DNA from: Solen grandis
Taxonomy: Eukaryota > Mollusca > Bivalvia > Adapedonta > Solenidae
Assembly (NCBI GenBank): GCA_021229015.1
Contig: CM037778.1
Span: forward strand, 88,298,145 to 88,362,144
Direction of reading: 5' to 3'
DNA length: 64,000 nucleotides
Part shown: piece after piece, positions 1-26,600 of the stretch
Layout of the letters: every line of letters begins with the position of its first letter
Numbering within the stretch: the stretch's first letter is position 1
Position numbers and translations under genes: made by a program
The notes under the pieces: model-generated
Seen by the model: only the letters and a program-made list of their open reading frames with translations
What the model was told of the DNA's origin: nothing
The model's database searches: none

Positions 1-227
1 GTACATCAAATGATTACATGGTATATCTACAGGGGATGTGTACATTAAATGATTACATGGTATATCTACAGTGGATGTGTACATTAAATGATTACATGGT
101 ATATCTACAGGGGATGTGTACATCAAATGATTTCATGGTATATCTACAGGGGATGTGTACATTATATGATTACATGGTATATCTACAGAGGATGTGTACC
201 TTAAGTGATTACATGGTATATCTACAG

Positions 228-243
<16 letters not shown>
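1..243 (+). repeat. 39-bp minisatellite abutting HINT exon
   Basis: About 6.2 tandem copies of a 39-bp unit, each containing tatatctacag followed by gggatgtgtacat. The array probably continues to the left of the window. The unit is 13 codons long without a stop, so the array stays open in the frame of the following HINT exon. Each unit carries a CTACAG that resembles a splice acceptor (AG at 31-32, 70-71, 109-110, 148-149, 187-188 and 226-227). It most likely forms the end of an intron, with the last AG used as acceptor. Confidence 0.9.
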
Positions 244-7864
<7,621 letters not shown>

Positions 7865-8372
7865 GCTCACCACAGGATGGCAGGACCATACAGATACTAG
7901 TGACTGAACGGAGTATACAGTGATTACAGATGAATATTTCATGAGAGAGAAAAGAGCAAGAGAGAAATAGAGAGGGCATTTCTTTTAAAGATTTAGAGAG
8001 AGAGAGAGATAGAAAGCATTTCTTTTAAAGATTTAGAGAGAAAGAGAGAGAGAGCATTTCTTTCAAAGATTTAGAGAGGGAGAGTTAGAGAGAGCAGATT
8101 TATCATTTAGGGAGTCAAAAAGGTGCTAAGTTACACATGCAAGTAAATTTTGTGAACTGTGTAAGAAATTGACATTTCTATAATTATTGAGTTAAAGATT
8201 TATTTTGATTCCTTTTATTATTTATTGAGAACCAGCCAAGATGCTGTCACATATTAAATATTAAAGCATGTCTGTGATGACATACTAATATCCGTGTAAA
8301 TGATCACAATCAAAATGTGAAAGGGAAGCTGTTGACAGTGAGGTACATTTGTCATATTCTTCTAAACTTTTA
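7865..8372 (+). other. HINT 3' UTR region with GA-rich tandem repeat
   Basis: Follows the HINT stop codon. At about 7945-8095 there are three ~45-bp units containing gcatttcttt(t/c)aaagattt and runs of GAGA. ATTAAA motifs near 8253-8265 could serve as weak poly(A) signals. The transcript end is not determined. Confidence 0.5.
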
Positions 8373-9267
8373 AGCTCACCTGAGCACGTAGTGCTCATAT
8401 GAGCTTATAGCATCAATGGCTATCTGGCGTCCGTCTGTCGTCCACAATTATTTCAAATGACATCTCCGAAAACACTGGGCCAAATTTGATGAAAATTACC
8501 TGTGATGTTCCTTGCATGAAGCTCTACCAAAGTTGTTTAAATAGTTCCAGTCCATTGCATATCTGGGTCACAGGAGCTAAAAATAGATTTTTAAAGTGGA
8601 ATCTTTAAAAATCTTCTACTCTAAAAACGCAAGGACTAGAGCTTAGATATTTGGTGTGTGGCATTTTCTTATGAACCATTACCAAGTTTGTTCAATTCAT
8701 GACCCTGGGGTCGAAATTGGCCCGACCCAGGAGTCACTTGATTTTCCATAGACTTATTTAAGAAAAACTAGAAAAATCTTCTTGTCAGAAACCACAAGGC
8801 CTAGAGTTTAGATATTTGGTGTGTAAAACGGCCTAGTAGACCTCAACAAGTTTGCTCAAACCATGGCCCTGAGGGTCAAAATTTGCCGCGCCCCAGGGGT
8901 CACTTGATTTTACATAGACTAAATTCAACACAAAAAATGGAAAAAACTAGAAAAATCTTCTTATCAGAAACCACAAAGCCTAGAGTTTAGAAATTTGGTG
9001 AGTAACATGGCCTAGTGAACATCTACCAGTTTTGATCAAATCATGGCCCTGGGGTCAAAATTGGCTCCGTCCTAGGGGTCACTTGATTTTATATAGACTT
9101 ATTAGAGCAATGAACTACAAAGTTTGAATGGCAGGTACATTTTTTGTGTTGAATTTAGATGATCTTGCTGTACTTCTGTATAGATTATGTATTCACTACG
9201 ACTCGTAATACGATAATTAGCTCTGAGGGCAATGTTTCTCAGGTGAGCGATTCAGGGCCCTCTTGTT
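8373..9267 (+). mobile_element. HINE/pearl-like non-autonomous element, copy C
   Basis: Starts AGCTCACCTGAGCACGTAGT followed by gctcatatgagct (a decayed hairpin). It ends CAGGTGAGCGATTCAGGGCC then CTCTTGTT, with the 3' hairpin shortened. Internal ~165-bp units contain cctagag, agatatttggtgtgt and 'tggggtc'. Confidence 0.8.
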
Positions 9268-9415
9268 ACATGAATTAGTGGAGGCATTCTTACGTGATGT
9301 TAATTAAAATTATGATGTCCGAGAGGCTATAATAAATTTTTTCTCCAAAATCAGTTTTATTTTGATTTTACATCAGGTTTTAAGATTTTTCTTTTACAGT
9401 TATTGAAAAAGAAGT

Positions 9416-10032
9416 TGTTATGCCCCTACCAAAAATGGGGTTGGGTGGGCATACAGATTTGCCTTTGTCCATACATACGTATGTACATACGTCCGTCCGA
9501 AACTTTTTGTGACATGCCTAACTCAGAAAGTATTTGTACTCAGACTTGATATTTTCAGGATATGAACTTGCACACCTGGGTATTTTCATGAACCGCGTTG
9601 AAGTCGAGTTATGGGCCTTTGTTTTTGAAAAATATTGAATTTTATGCTTGTGACACATGCAACTCTGAAAGTATTTGTACTATAGACTTGATACTTTATG
9701 GATATATTATTCAGGACATGAACTTGCACCTGGTATTTTTATCAAACCTTCGTAAAAGTTGAGTTTTATGGGCCTTTGTTTTTGAAAAATATGGAATTTT
9801 ATGCTTGTGACACATGTAACTCTGAAAGTATTTGTACTATAAGGATTGAAATTTCTCGAATATATTACTCAGGACATTAACTAGTACACCTGGGTATTTT
9901 TATGCCCCCCCTCCCCCACCAAAATTTTTTTTATATAGATTTGCCTTTGTCAGTCCATCCATCCCAAAACTGTGACACAGGTACTCCTACATAAAAGCGG
10001 GGGTATTAATCACCTTCAGTGATAGCTCTAGT
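9416..10032 (+). mobile_element. Non-autonomous repeat element with TGCCCC/GGGGT ends
   Basis: Begins ttatgcccctaccaaaaatg then ggg (a C-rich/G-rich hairpin) and ends gggggtattaatcaccttca then gtgatagctctagtt. Inside are about three ~145-bp units with 'gtatttgtact', 'gacttgata' and 'gaacttgcacctg'. A second, nested start occurs near 9900. The same end sequence closes the copy at 34495-35395. Confidence 0.65.
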
Positions 10033-10259
10033 TAACTTTTTTCTTCAGTTAAAGAGACAGAACTCTATAGAGTAAAAGAGTGGACAACCACAGTGGATGC
10101 CACTCACCGCAGTTGAATCCGTAATATATCCTGTCACGTGACAGGTGTATGAAAACTACTACCTACAATTGTATGATATCAGGTGGCAGTGAAGTCACTT
10201 TCTGCAGCAACTCTAGTTCATTTGGAAACTGTTCATTATAATTTAACTGGTTACACTAT

Positions 10260-10493
10260 CCCTTTCCCTCATATATACCCATTTTGATGCCCTCAATAGG
10301 TACCACATAAAGCCTGATCTGCAGAAAACTACAGTTAAACCTTACCAAATTTAATTACAAAATCCTCATTTCCAGACCACTGAGGAGCAGCGAACAGCAT
10401 AAAACCTGATCAGCCTGCGAGTTATTCGCAGGCTGATCAGGTTTTATGCTGTTCGCATAGGTCTTTTCATGGTATCCTCTATGAGGGAAAGGG
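10260..10493. mobile_element. piggyBac-type MITE copy with perfect internal hairpin
   Basis: The terminal repeats CCCTTTCCCTCATA and TATGAGGGAAAGGG match the TTAA-flanked copy at 1442-1634. The flanks here (ctat and ttat) no longer show TTAA. A perfect 31-bp inverted repeat with a 5-nt loop lies at 10390-10456; the corresponding stretch of the other copy is single, so this copy carries an inverted duplication. Confidence 0.8.
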
Positions 10494-13400
10494 TTATTTG
10501 TTTTTTAGAAGAGGAAACAGTAAAGAGAATATACGAATACTGTAACATGGCCTTGGTTGTTTTCTATAGAAAAGTACCAATGTTTAATTTGGATACTGCT
10601 CACTTTTTAGTGGGCGTAGTTTCCACACTCATGCAACAACTGATGAAAAACCATGCAGTTATCTAATTAACCGCACAGTAATGGCGGACACCCAGTTAAA
10701 CAATGGTAGCACAACCTTTAGGTGGTCCTTAGTATCACTTAGTAAGTGGAATCCAAATAAACCCTTTCCTCCACTCTTTTATTTTTCTTAAAGCTTTTTA
10801 AGTTCTTTTCTACATTAAGACAAAAAAATAAATAAAAATGAAGTAGAAATTAGCAGTGTAGCCATACGACATGGTACATAATGTCATTATGACCTATCAC
10901 AAATAGCATATTTTGCCTCGATTCAGAAGAAAAGTGTTTTCCTTTCTTAAATTTTATTCGAAGCAGAAAATGGTGCTCAATACATAGGTATTAATGATGC
11001 TTTTGTCAGATGCACAGAATTTCAAAATAATCAGAGTTTGCTGTCACGAAAAGCACATCACTAGTGATGTTTTCCCAAATGCTTGAAACTGGTATAGTCA
11101 CACTGAACTAGAGACTGAGAATATGGAAGAGAGTCTTTTGATGACAAGTTAACTTGTGATAAGAAAATATTTTCCGCACTGTTGTTCACATCCATGGTCA
11201 AATGCCAGACCTAACAACTTTAAAAGATTATCAGCACCAATTTAGTATGTCTTTTTTCTACTCAAAGGTACATGTTTATCTGTACAGAAGGCATCGAAAT
11301 GTGAGGGTTTGTTTCGAATGAGTAATTTGATTGGTTGAGGGGAATCTTTCATTCACTGATAGGTCATTTTCATGGGGTTTCTCTTTGATACCCAAAGCAC
11401 TAAATTTCTTAATCATCTGCATAAAAAAAATCAGACCGTAGTACTGCCCCCTTCCTACATTTTGGCCATGTTATATATTGCAGTGGCTTCACTCATGATC
11501 TTGCACACTCATGTATAGTGTGCGGGTTAATCAAGCTCATCTCATGAAGCCATGCTATATATTATAAAACCTCTCCATAAACCACATTTAGTTGTACTAA
11601 GATTGTGAGAGTAACTTCCTTTAAACTGTTTTACTGTGTGACATACTTCAGGCCAGCCATTAACAATTACAAATCTAAAAACTGGTTATAAAACAACAAA
11701 ACCAACTATTATTCCGCATATAATTTATTTTAAGTCTATAACATTTTAAGAAATACAAAATTGGAGACCCTGAATGCAGGTTTGATTTATATAACAGTTT
11801 CCCTTTCAAAAGTTTTTTTTTTCTATTTGCCATAAACAAAAACAGGGATCATCCATTACAATATATTTGTTCTAAGATCTTAAATACCCTGAAAAGTAAT
11901 TATTTAAAATAAAAAAAAAGAATATACAAATTTAAAAATAGTAAAACTACTTAAGTGCTATGAAAAACCATATAACACATCTTAAGCATTTCAAAATTTT
12001 GAAAGGAAATTTACAGCATAATACTAAAGTTATATGAAAAAGACAGATCACAGCTATGGGCACATCAAATGATGGAAACATTCCATGCCACACCTGCTTG
12101 ATTTGCCAGGCTTTGTGCTTAAGATATGGACACAACTATTTACACATTGCATATAAAGCTACAGATTAAGCCATGTGTTCTCAAAAATGTTCAAAAGTAT
12201 GACCTTCAATCTCAGACTCAAGATTTAACATGTATCAGACTACAGTCAAAGACCTATTAAACATGAGTACTGAGTCCAAGATTGTAATTACAGTACATAT
12301 TTTGGCTAGGACAGTAAGTTTATAAAAGGGGCAATGGTTGATGGACAGGTCCCACCCCTGGCTAGAGAGACAAGCATTTATTTACATGTCGGAGTGTAAC
12401 AATACACAATGGTACTGTAATATATGCAATTGGCAAACAGCATAAAATTTATTATTTACATAAAATTTATGGAAACAAGGTTATACATGTATATTACTCT
12501 CCTCACAATATAAGAGTGACTGAAGATTGAAGGAAGTTAGGTCTTAGACTATACTGGGTTATGCAAATGAGGCCAAAAAAGTAGCTGAAAATAAACAGAA
12601 AATGCAATTATACACAGCCAATCACAGCACAAGTGATGAGGAGATCCAACTTGAAGAAATCAATACTGCAAACACTACACAGCCACGGGAAAAAAGAACA
12701 AAATTTGAAGTTCCTTAACTTTCTGTGTCAGTAAGTTCTCACACTTCCAAGGCCGTTGTGTAGGAAATATTAACCTCAGCAGGCTAAATACTCAAAATTG
12801 AGTCAATATCTGGGTTACAATAAGTTACAGCTATACTTCTTCTCCAATGCCCCTCCTCTCTTTCTCACACACAAACACACATCAATCACACTTGTAACTA
12901 GTTTCTGTCAAAAATGATAAACAAACATCACAAACCTAGTCAGGTCATGATCAGGATTTCATGTGGTCAAGTGAGGGTGAGGACTAGGATACAGTGCAGA
13001 CACACTTTTGTTTTTACAGATAACACCCATGTAGATCATCCTACAGCAAACAAATTAATATAGTAATAATAATAATAATGAAAAAAAAATATTTTTTTTC
13101 ACTCTTACAATTAAGGACATTGGGTTGCCTCTACCTTGAACAGAAGAGCAGTTTATTCAGTACAAAGAACTCATTACAAAATTATACCCTTAATAATTCG
13201 TTAATAAGTTCTAGAATTCATTAAAACATTATACTCAATTTCCCTGATATAAATATTATCTCAATAAGGTCAAATAAAAGGACTATATTTGGATACGGGT
13301 TCACTGTTTAAACCTACTGTGTTTCATGGATAATTACATTTACTTGATATGCAATAAATCTTCTTTCTAGCATATGCATTTTTTTTACAAGCAAAGTAAG

Positions 13401-13796
13401 TCCAGCTGATAAATCCAACTGTGGAATGTTTCATTCACATGATGACATTTAAAGAAAACAACAACAAATGATCCAGCCAACTAATATGCTATAACATTCA
13501 CAATAAACAACTTGCAGTCACTAAAACAATTTTCTATTCTACGTGATAAACATATTATCATTACAAATACTAGATTGATATTAAACAATTTCTTGACCAG
13601 ATTAAATTCAATATATTATCTTTCAATTACTAATCCTTGACAAGCAATAACTGGTAAGGAAAAGAACACATACGCTAAATTGTTTTGCATCTAGCCACAT
13701 GCATTTGTACACATGTCAATGTTAAGGCATGTTTATATCGTCTTTTCCTTCTCATCTGAACCTGTCTAAATGAATGACATATAAAAACGATTGAGC
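10494..13796 (-). other. Probable 3' UTR and downstream flank of the V-ATPase E gene
   Basis: AT-rich sequence with no repeat family recognised and no convincing ORF. Read on the minus strand it lies directly downstream of the V-ATPase E stop codon. Several minus-strand AATAAA signals occur (TTTATT on the plus strand near 10780, 11725, 12380 and 12450), so I cannot say where the transcript ends. Short microsatellite runs include (aat)n at about 13066-13080. Confidence 0.45.
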
Positions 13797-21399
<7,603 letters not shown>

Positions 21400-21454
21400 C
21401 TTGAGAAGGTAGAAATTGGCAGATAAATTAAAAGAAGTCGCTAATTATGTTGTT

Positions 21455-21530
21455 GAGGTTCCGGAAGTAGTCTTCTTCTCGTGACTTGCAAAAACCGGTG
21501 ACGTAGTAAGCACTTCCGGTATGAATGGAA
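21455..21530 (-). promoter_or_regulatory. Probable V-ATPase E promoter: ETS pair and CRE-like motif
   Basis: Just upstream of the V-ATPase E start (minus strand), CCGGAAGT at 21461-21468 and its inverse ACTTCCGG at 21512-21519 are consensus ETS sites. TGACGTAG at 21499-21506 is close to a CRE/ATF site. No TATA box is obvious. This arrangement is typical of housekeeping promoters, but the transcription start is not established. Confidence 0.5.
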
Positions 21531-23094
21531 CGAAACGGAACTAGAAATAACCTACTCGCTGCAGTAAGTTTGTAAACTGATAGCTTATTATGCTTTGTTG
21601 CCCTTTCAGTGAAGAAAAATGTTCACTTGAATATAAGAATCTGTTAGTTGCTTAAAGTAATTTGATTTTCCTCTTATTAGATTCCCTAAAACTTATCCCC
21701 CCCGCAAAAAAGTAAAAAAATCTCCATTCCCAAAGTTTCAAATCAAAGCACTGAAGTTCTGTGTGTCTCAGCGAAAGAGTGTATTACGAGCTTAAATGAA
21801 ATAAAGAAAGCTTGATGTTTTAGATTTGCATCCTTTAAATTGAGATATGCATATTGATATAAAACTTATAAACTGTAGGCAAGAGAAACAAGGAGGGTAA
21901 ATGTGGCAATGTGCTAAATGTTAGCAGTCCACGTATTGAAACAAATGGTGTGTTCATCTTTCCTTGTAATGACCTTGTTAATGCAAGGTTAAAGCAGGTT
22001 TATAGCATTGTTTATTTGTTTTCGTTTTTTGGCATTGTTTGAAAATTTGATCCACATATATTAAATTCACTTTGATAAACAAAAGAAATCTGACAATCCT
22101 GTTCTCTCATCGCTATCAACGCTTTGATTTGTACTCGGTATCTTATCACAGTCTCTATTTATAGATTGAAGTAATTATGCAAATGTCAGTGGCTCGTTAG
22201 TTAACTTTGGATAGTGGATATATACAGGTCTTGGTCATTTTAAAGTGTAACATATATCTGATGGCGATAGTGTGAAGTGATTATAAGTATGTTACAATGA
22301 TTTATATCGGACTTCAAGCTTTCTACATGGGTTATTGTAACACCATAAAATGACCGAAACCTTTATATTTTTATCCAAAATTGTATACGAGCCACCTTTG
22401 AATCAAAACAAACTATATTCCTCTGCATGGTAAACTGAAAGTTATGCAACATCATAGAGAAATGTGTTTATGCTTTTATGCCACAGACAATTATTTTGAC
22501 CTGTTAATATATTTATTTTTTAAACAAAATTGATAATTCAGCACTTTTATTTAATCTCAGCATACTCTTTGTCGTAAAGATGTGTTAAATCGTTCAATCA
22601 TTTTTACCTAATTGAGAGGTTCTTCGTTTTTCAAAGTCAAGAATCGAATGCTCAGAAAGTAGATATTATAGTTGTGAGTAACTATCACACAGTGACACAC
22701 AACAAAAAACCAAGTCAGCTCTTCCCTTATTAATTAATATTCCTCCAAAAATATTAATGATGTCCATGATGTTGTTTTACTTGGGTACCCATGGGTTAGG
22801 TAGAAACAGGTCTCCCCATAGTCAGTGAAGCTCAAGGGTCAAATTGTTCCAAAATTGTAGAAAGAGCAATATTTCTAGTATTTTGTGGATCTTTTCTATC
22901 TTATTTTAAAGTAGATTCCTGACAATTTATTTTCAAGGGTCAATGAGCACCATTTCTGGAATTTCAAGGGTGTCCACTAAAACCCTGACTCACAAGTCAA
23001 AGGAGAGCCCTGAGAAAATTGCCAGTACCCTGGTACAGAATCATTACCCATTATCCTCATTTTCATATTTTCTTAATAACATAATTATATGGTG
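21531..23094. other. Intergenic region left of the assembly gap
   Basis: AT-rich sequence between the V-ATPase E promoter and the gap. The short open stretch at 22943-23094 has no recognised homology. I saw no repeat family, RNA gene or convincing exon, although an upstream exon of the NLR-like gene could be here or in the gap. Confidence 0.5.
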
Positions 23095-23194
23095 NNNNNN
23101 NNNNNNNNNNNNNNNNNNNNNNNNNNNNNNNNNNNNNNNNNNNNNNNNNNNNNNNNNNNNNNNNNNNNNNNNNNNNNNNNNNNNNNNNNNNNNN
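23095..23194. other. Assembly gap (100 N)
   Basis: Exactly 100 consecutive N, the conventional placeholder for a scaffold join of unknown size. Sequence to its right is the middle of a HINE-like element, so the missing sequence probably includes that element's 5' part. Confidence 0.99.
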
Positions 23195-23605
23195 TTCATT
23201 TTGAATAATACATTTTAAAAAACTAGGTCACCAGGTCAAATCTTAGAAAAACCTTGTGAACACCTTAGAGATTACAGTTTTAGACTAACCTTAATGTAAC
23301 TTGGTCAGAATGTTTGTTTACATCAAATCAATTGGGCAAAAAGGGAAAAAGGTGACCAGGGAAAATTTTAGAAAAATCTTGTGAACACACTTGAGGCCTA
23401 CATTTTTTCCCAGTCTTCATTAAACTTGATATGAATGATGACTGCATGAATTCCCAGTTGAGTGCAAATTCAGGTAGGATCAAAATGTAGGCCACTTAGT
23501 CAAATGTTAGAAAAACACTTTAGATGCCAGATTTTTTGTCATTTTGCCTAACACAGCCATCTTAATCAGGTGAGCGACACAGGGCCATCTTGGCCCTCTT
23601 GTTTT
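23195..23605 (+). mobile_element. HINE/pearl-like element, copy E (3' part, truncated by gap)
   Basis: Contains internal units with 'aggtcaaatcttagaaaaa' and 'aacttggtcagaatgtttgt'. It ends CAGGTGAGCGACACAGGGCC then ATCTTGGCCCTCTTGTT. It lies immediately upstream of the NLR-like exon. Confidence 0.8.
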
Positions 23606-23646
23606 TTTTTTCAGTATTGTATATCTTTTAATAGCTTCATTTGAAC

Positions 23647-26600
23647 ATGTTTAATCTACTTTCAGAACTGAAGAACCATCTGATAGATACCTACATACCT
23701 CAGTTACAGCCAGCCACACTACCAGAGGTTGACAGATTGTATGTACGGCCATGTATGAAAATAGTGACAGATAAAAAAGAGGGCAGTAATGGCAACACTG
23801 ATATAGACGATGATAGTGATAGCGATTCATCCATTGTTTCCGAAATAGAAGATGAAGGTACAAATATTAACAATGTTTTCTACCAAGACGAGACACAGTT
23901 TAGTCGGATCTACATCTCGGGAGATGCAGGGCATGGAAAGACTGCACTGTGTAAAATGCTGGTTATGGCCTGGTGTCAGGAACATTCTGGTAAAAAGATC
24001 AATACGTATATCCCTGGTGATTTCTTGACAGTCATGAAGAAGTTCAACTTTCTATTCTACATCCCTTTAAGGAATATCAGGAAGCAGTGGAGTATCAGTA
24101 AAATTATCATGAAGCTGTATTTTGAGGATCAAAATTTCCTAAATATGTTTATAAAAAATGAGTGTGACAAAAGCTCATGTCTTGTAATATTGGACGGTTT
24201 AGATGAATGGGTGACTCCTATAGACTATGACACTCCCATGCATACAACACATGGCCTGCTGGACCTGAGTCATTTCACAAAATATACAATCCTCACCACC
24301 ACCCGACCGTGGAAGCTAGAAGTATTAAGACTCGGGCCGCTGGAGATGGATAGGCAAGTTCAGCTTAAAGGTATTGATAGGTTGGCATCATATATATATA
24401 TAGAGAACATGGTAGATCTGCTGAATAAGGAGAAAAAGGTCGGGAAGGGCAGTAAAGACTTTGTACAACACTTAAAGGAAAAAAAACTGACTCATTTTAG
24501 GAAAATTCCCATCCTACTAAAACAGTTGATAATGTTGTGGCACCATGATGAGAAAGAAATTACTGGAACGTCACAAGTCCATCTTTACAGTGTTATGATA
24601 AACCATCTGTTGAAGGATGCACGGGAAAGAAATAAAAAGAAGTCATTATCAGAAGGAAATACCCAAGAGTCAGAACTCCCCTTGTGCCTAAAAGAAAAAC
24701 AGTACTGCAAGATTCATAAGAGTCTACTTCTTTTCCTGACACATCTTGCCTTTACATCAGCATTTAAAGAACAACTTGTTTTTGACCATGTAGAAACAGA
24801 ACTTCAAAATTTGACTGGAAGTGACATAAATTCCTGCTTAACAGCAGGTTTGTTGTGCCAGGAAATTTATGCAAGTACTGTTGATGATGAAAAGAAAAAA
24901 CTTTCATTCCTCCACAAAACCTTTCAGGACTTCCTGGCAGCTGTTTACCTGGTCATGAATCCTGAGTCTGCACAGCTGCCCGAAACATGCAACACCTTGG
25001 AGAAAATTCTTGACATGTGTTCTCTGTTTATTTTTGTGAGTGGTATGGACTCCAAAATCATGACATCATTATCACATCAAATATGGAACATCATGATGAA
25101 TGATGAGGAATTGAAGAAATTCATCAATGACGAAGACTACATGAGTCACTTGAAATCAATACAAGACCTGCTATGTAAGTGTGCTAGGGAGGGTAAGGAG
25201 AATGGACAACCATCACCATACTGTCATCTGGAGGCTGTTGTTATTGATGATTATACATTGCGCGGTACTGACTGGGAGACTCTACAACTTTTAATTAGTA
25301 CTAATATGCCACATATAAAATATAGATGTGTAAATATCTCTATAGTTCTAGATAAGTTTCCAGATGACGTCTTCAATTGCCTCGTGATTCTTGTGTCTAA
25401 ATGCCAGCATATGAGTCTAGCCTTAAATTGGAATTTGTCCCAGGACAAGGAAGACCAGTTGTACAAAGCATTGTATGACAACAGGTCACTATCATCACTG
25501 GAACTGAAGAAGTCAATATGTGAACCATTCTGTAGATATTTATACAGTGACAATGTGACCACACTTGATGTATTAACCATCATAGATGTGGAATTCAAAA
25601 GTCATACAGACTGCCAGAGGTTCATGACAGGTGTGGGGAGGGCAACACAGCTGAAGACGCTAATGTTGAACTTAAATGATAATTATGATAGAGAGTTCAA
25701 TGATTTGAAAGAGTTTTATCTTGACCTGTCTCACTGTTCACAGTTACAGAAACTATCTCTACGGATGTGTGGTTTAATTCAGGTTACAGTCAACACAGCG
25801 TTACTCACACATTTTCAGGCATATAAAACATTTTTATGCTTTGTTACACCCCCACATGTCCATGCCAGTATGGAGACGCGAGAGTCGAAGGGTATCAAAG
25901 ATCCACATTCTCTAGATGAGATAGTCAGCATCCTGCCCACTGGTAGAGTGGAAGAGTTTTCCTGCCATCTGGACCTGTCTCACTGTTCACAGCTAAGGAA
26001 TCTTACTGTGGAGGAATGTGCTTTTACTAAGGTTACAATCAACACAACATCACTCACATCGTGTAAGGTCCAAGATACACCTGTATACTTTGTTCCACAC
26101 CCACATAATAACATCAGGATAGATGAACTGAAATTGGAGAAAATCAGAGATTCATGTTATCTGGACAATATTGTCACCATCTTGCCTCACCTGACTCAGT
26201 TATCAGACCTGGTTCTGAAAACCATTATTGGAAAAAAGGAGGGGTGTTCCCATCATCTGGACCTGTCTCATTGTTCACAGCTAAGGAATCTTACTGTAGA
26301 GGACTGTGATATTACTAAGGTTACAATCAACACAACATCACTCAAATTGTGTAAGGTCAAAGGTACACCTGTATACTTTGTTCCACACACACATGCCAAG
26401 ACCTGGCAACTGACACTGGAGTTGAGATATATAAGAGATCTACATTCTCTAGATGAGATAGTCACCATCCAGCCCTACCTGACTCAGTTATCATGCCTGA
26501 TTCTGAACAACATTACTCGAAAAGAGGATGGGTGTTCCTGTCATCTGGACCTGTCTCACTGTTCACAACTATCTAACCTATCTCTAGAGGACTGTAATAT

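Noticed and set aside
22943..23094. Open stretch before the gap as the first exon of the NLR-like gene
   Set aside because: No domain similarity, no convincing donor before the N run, and the frame through N is meaningless.
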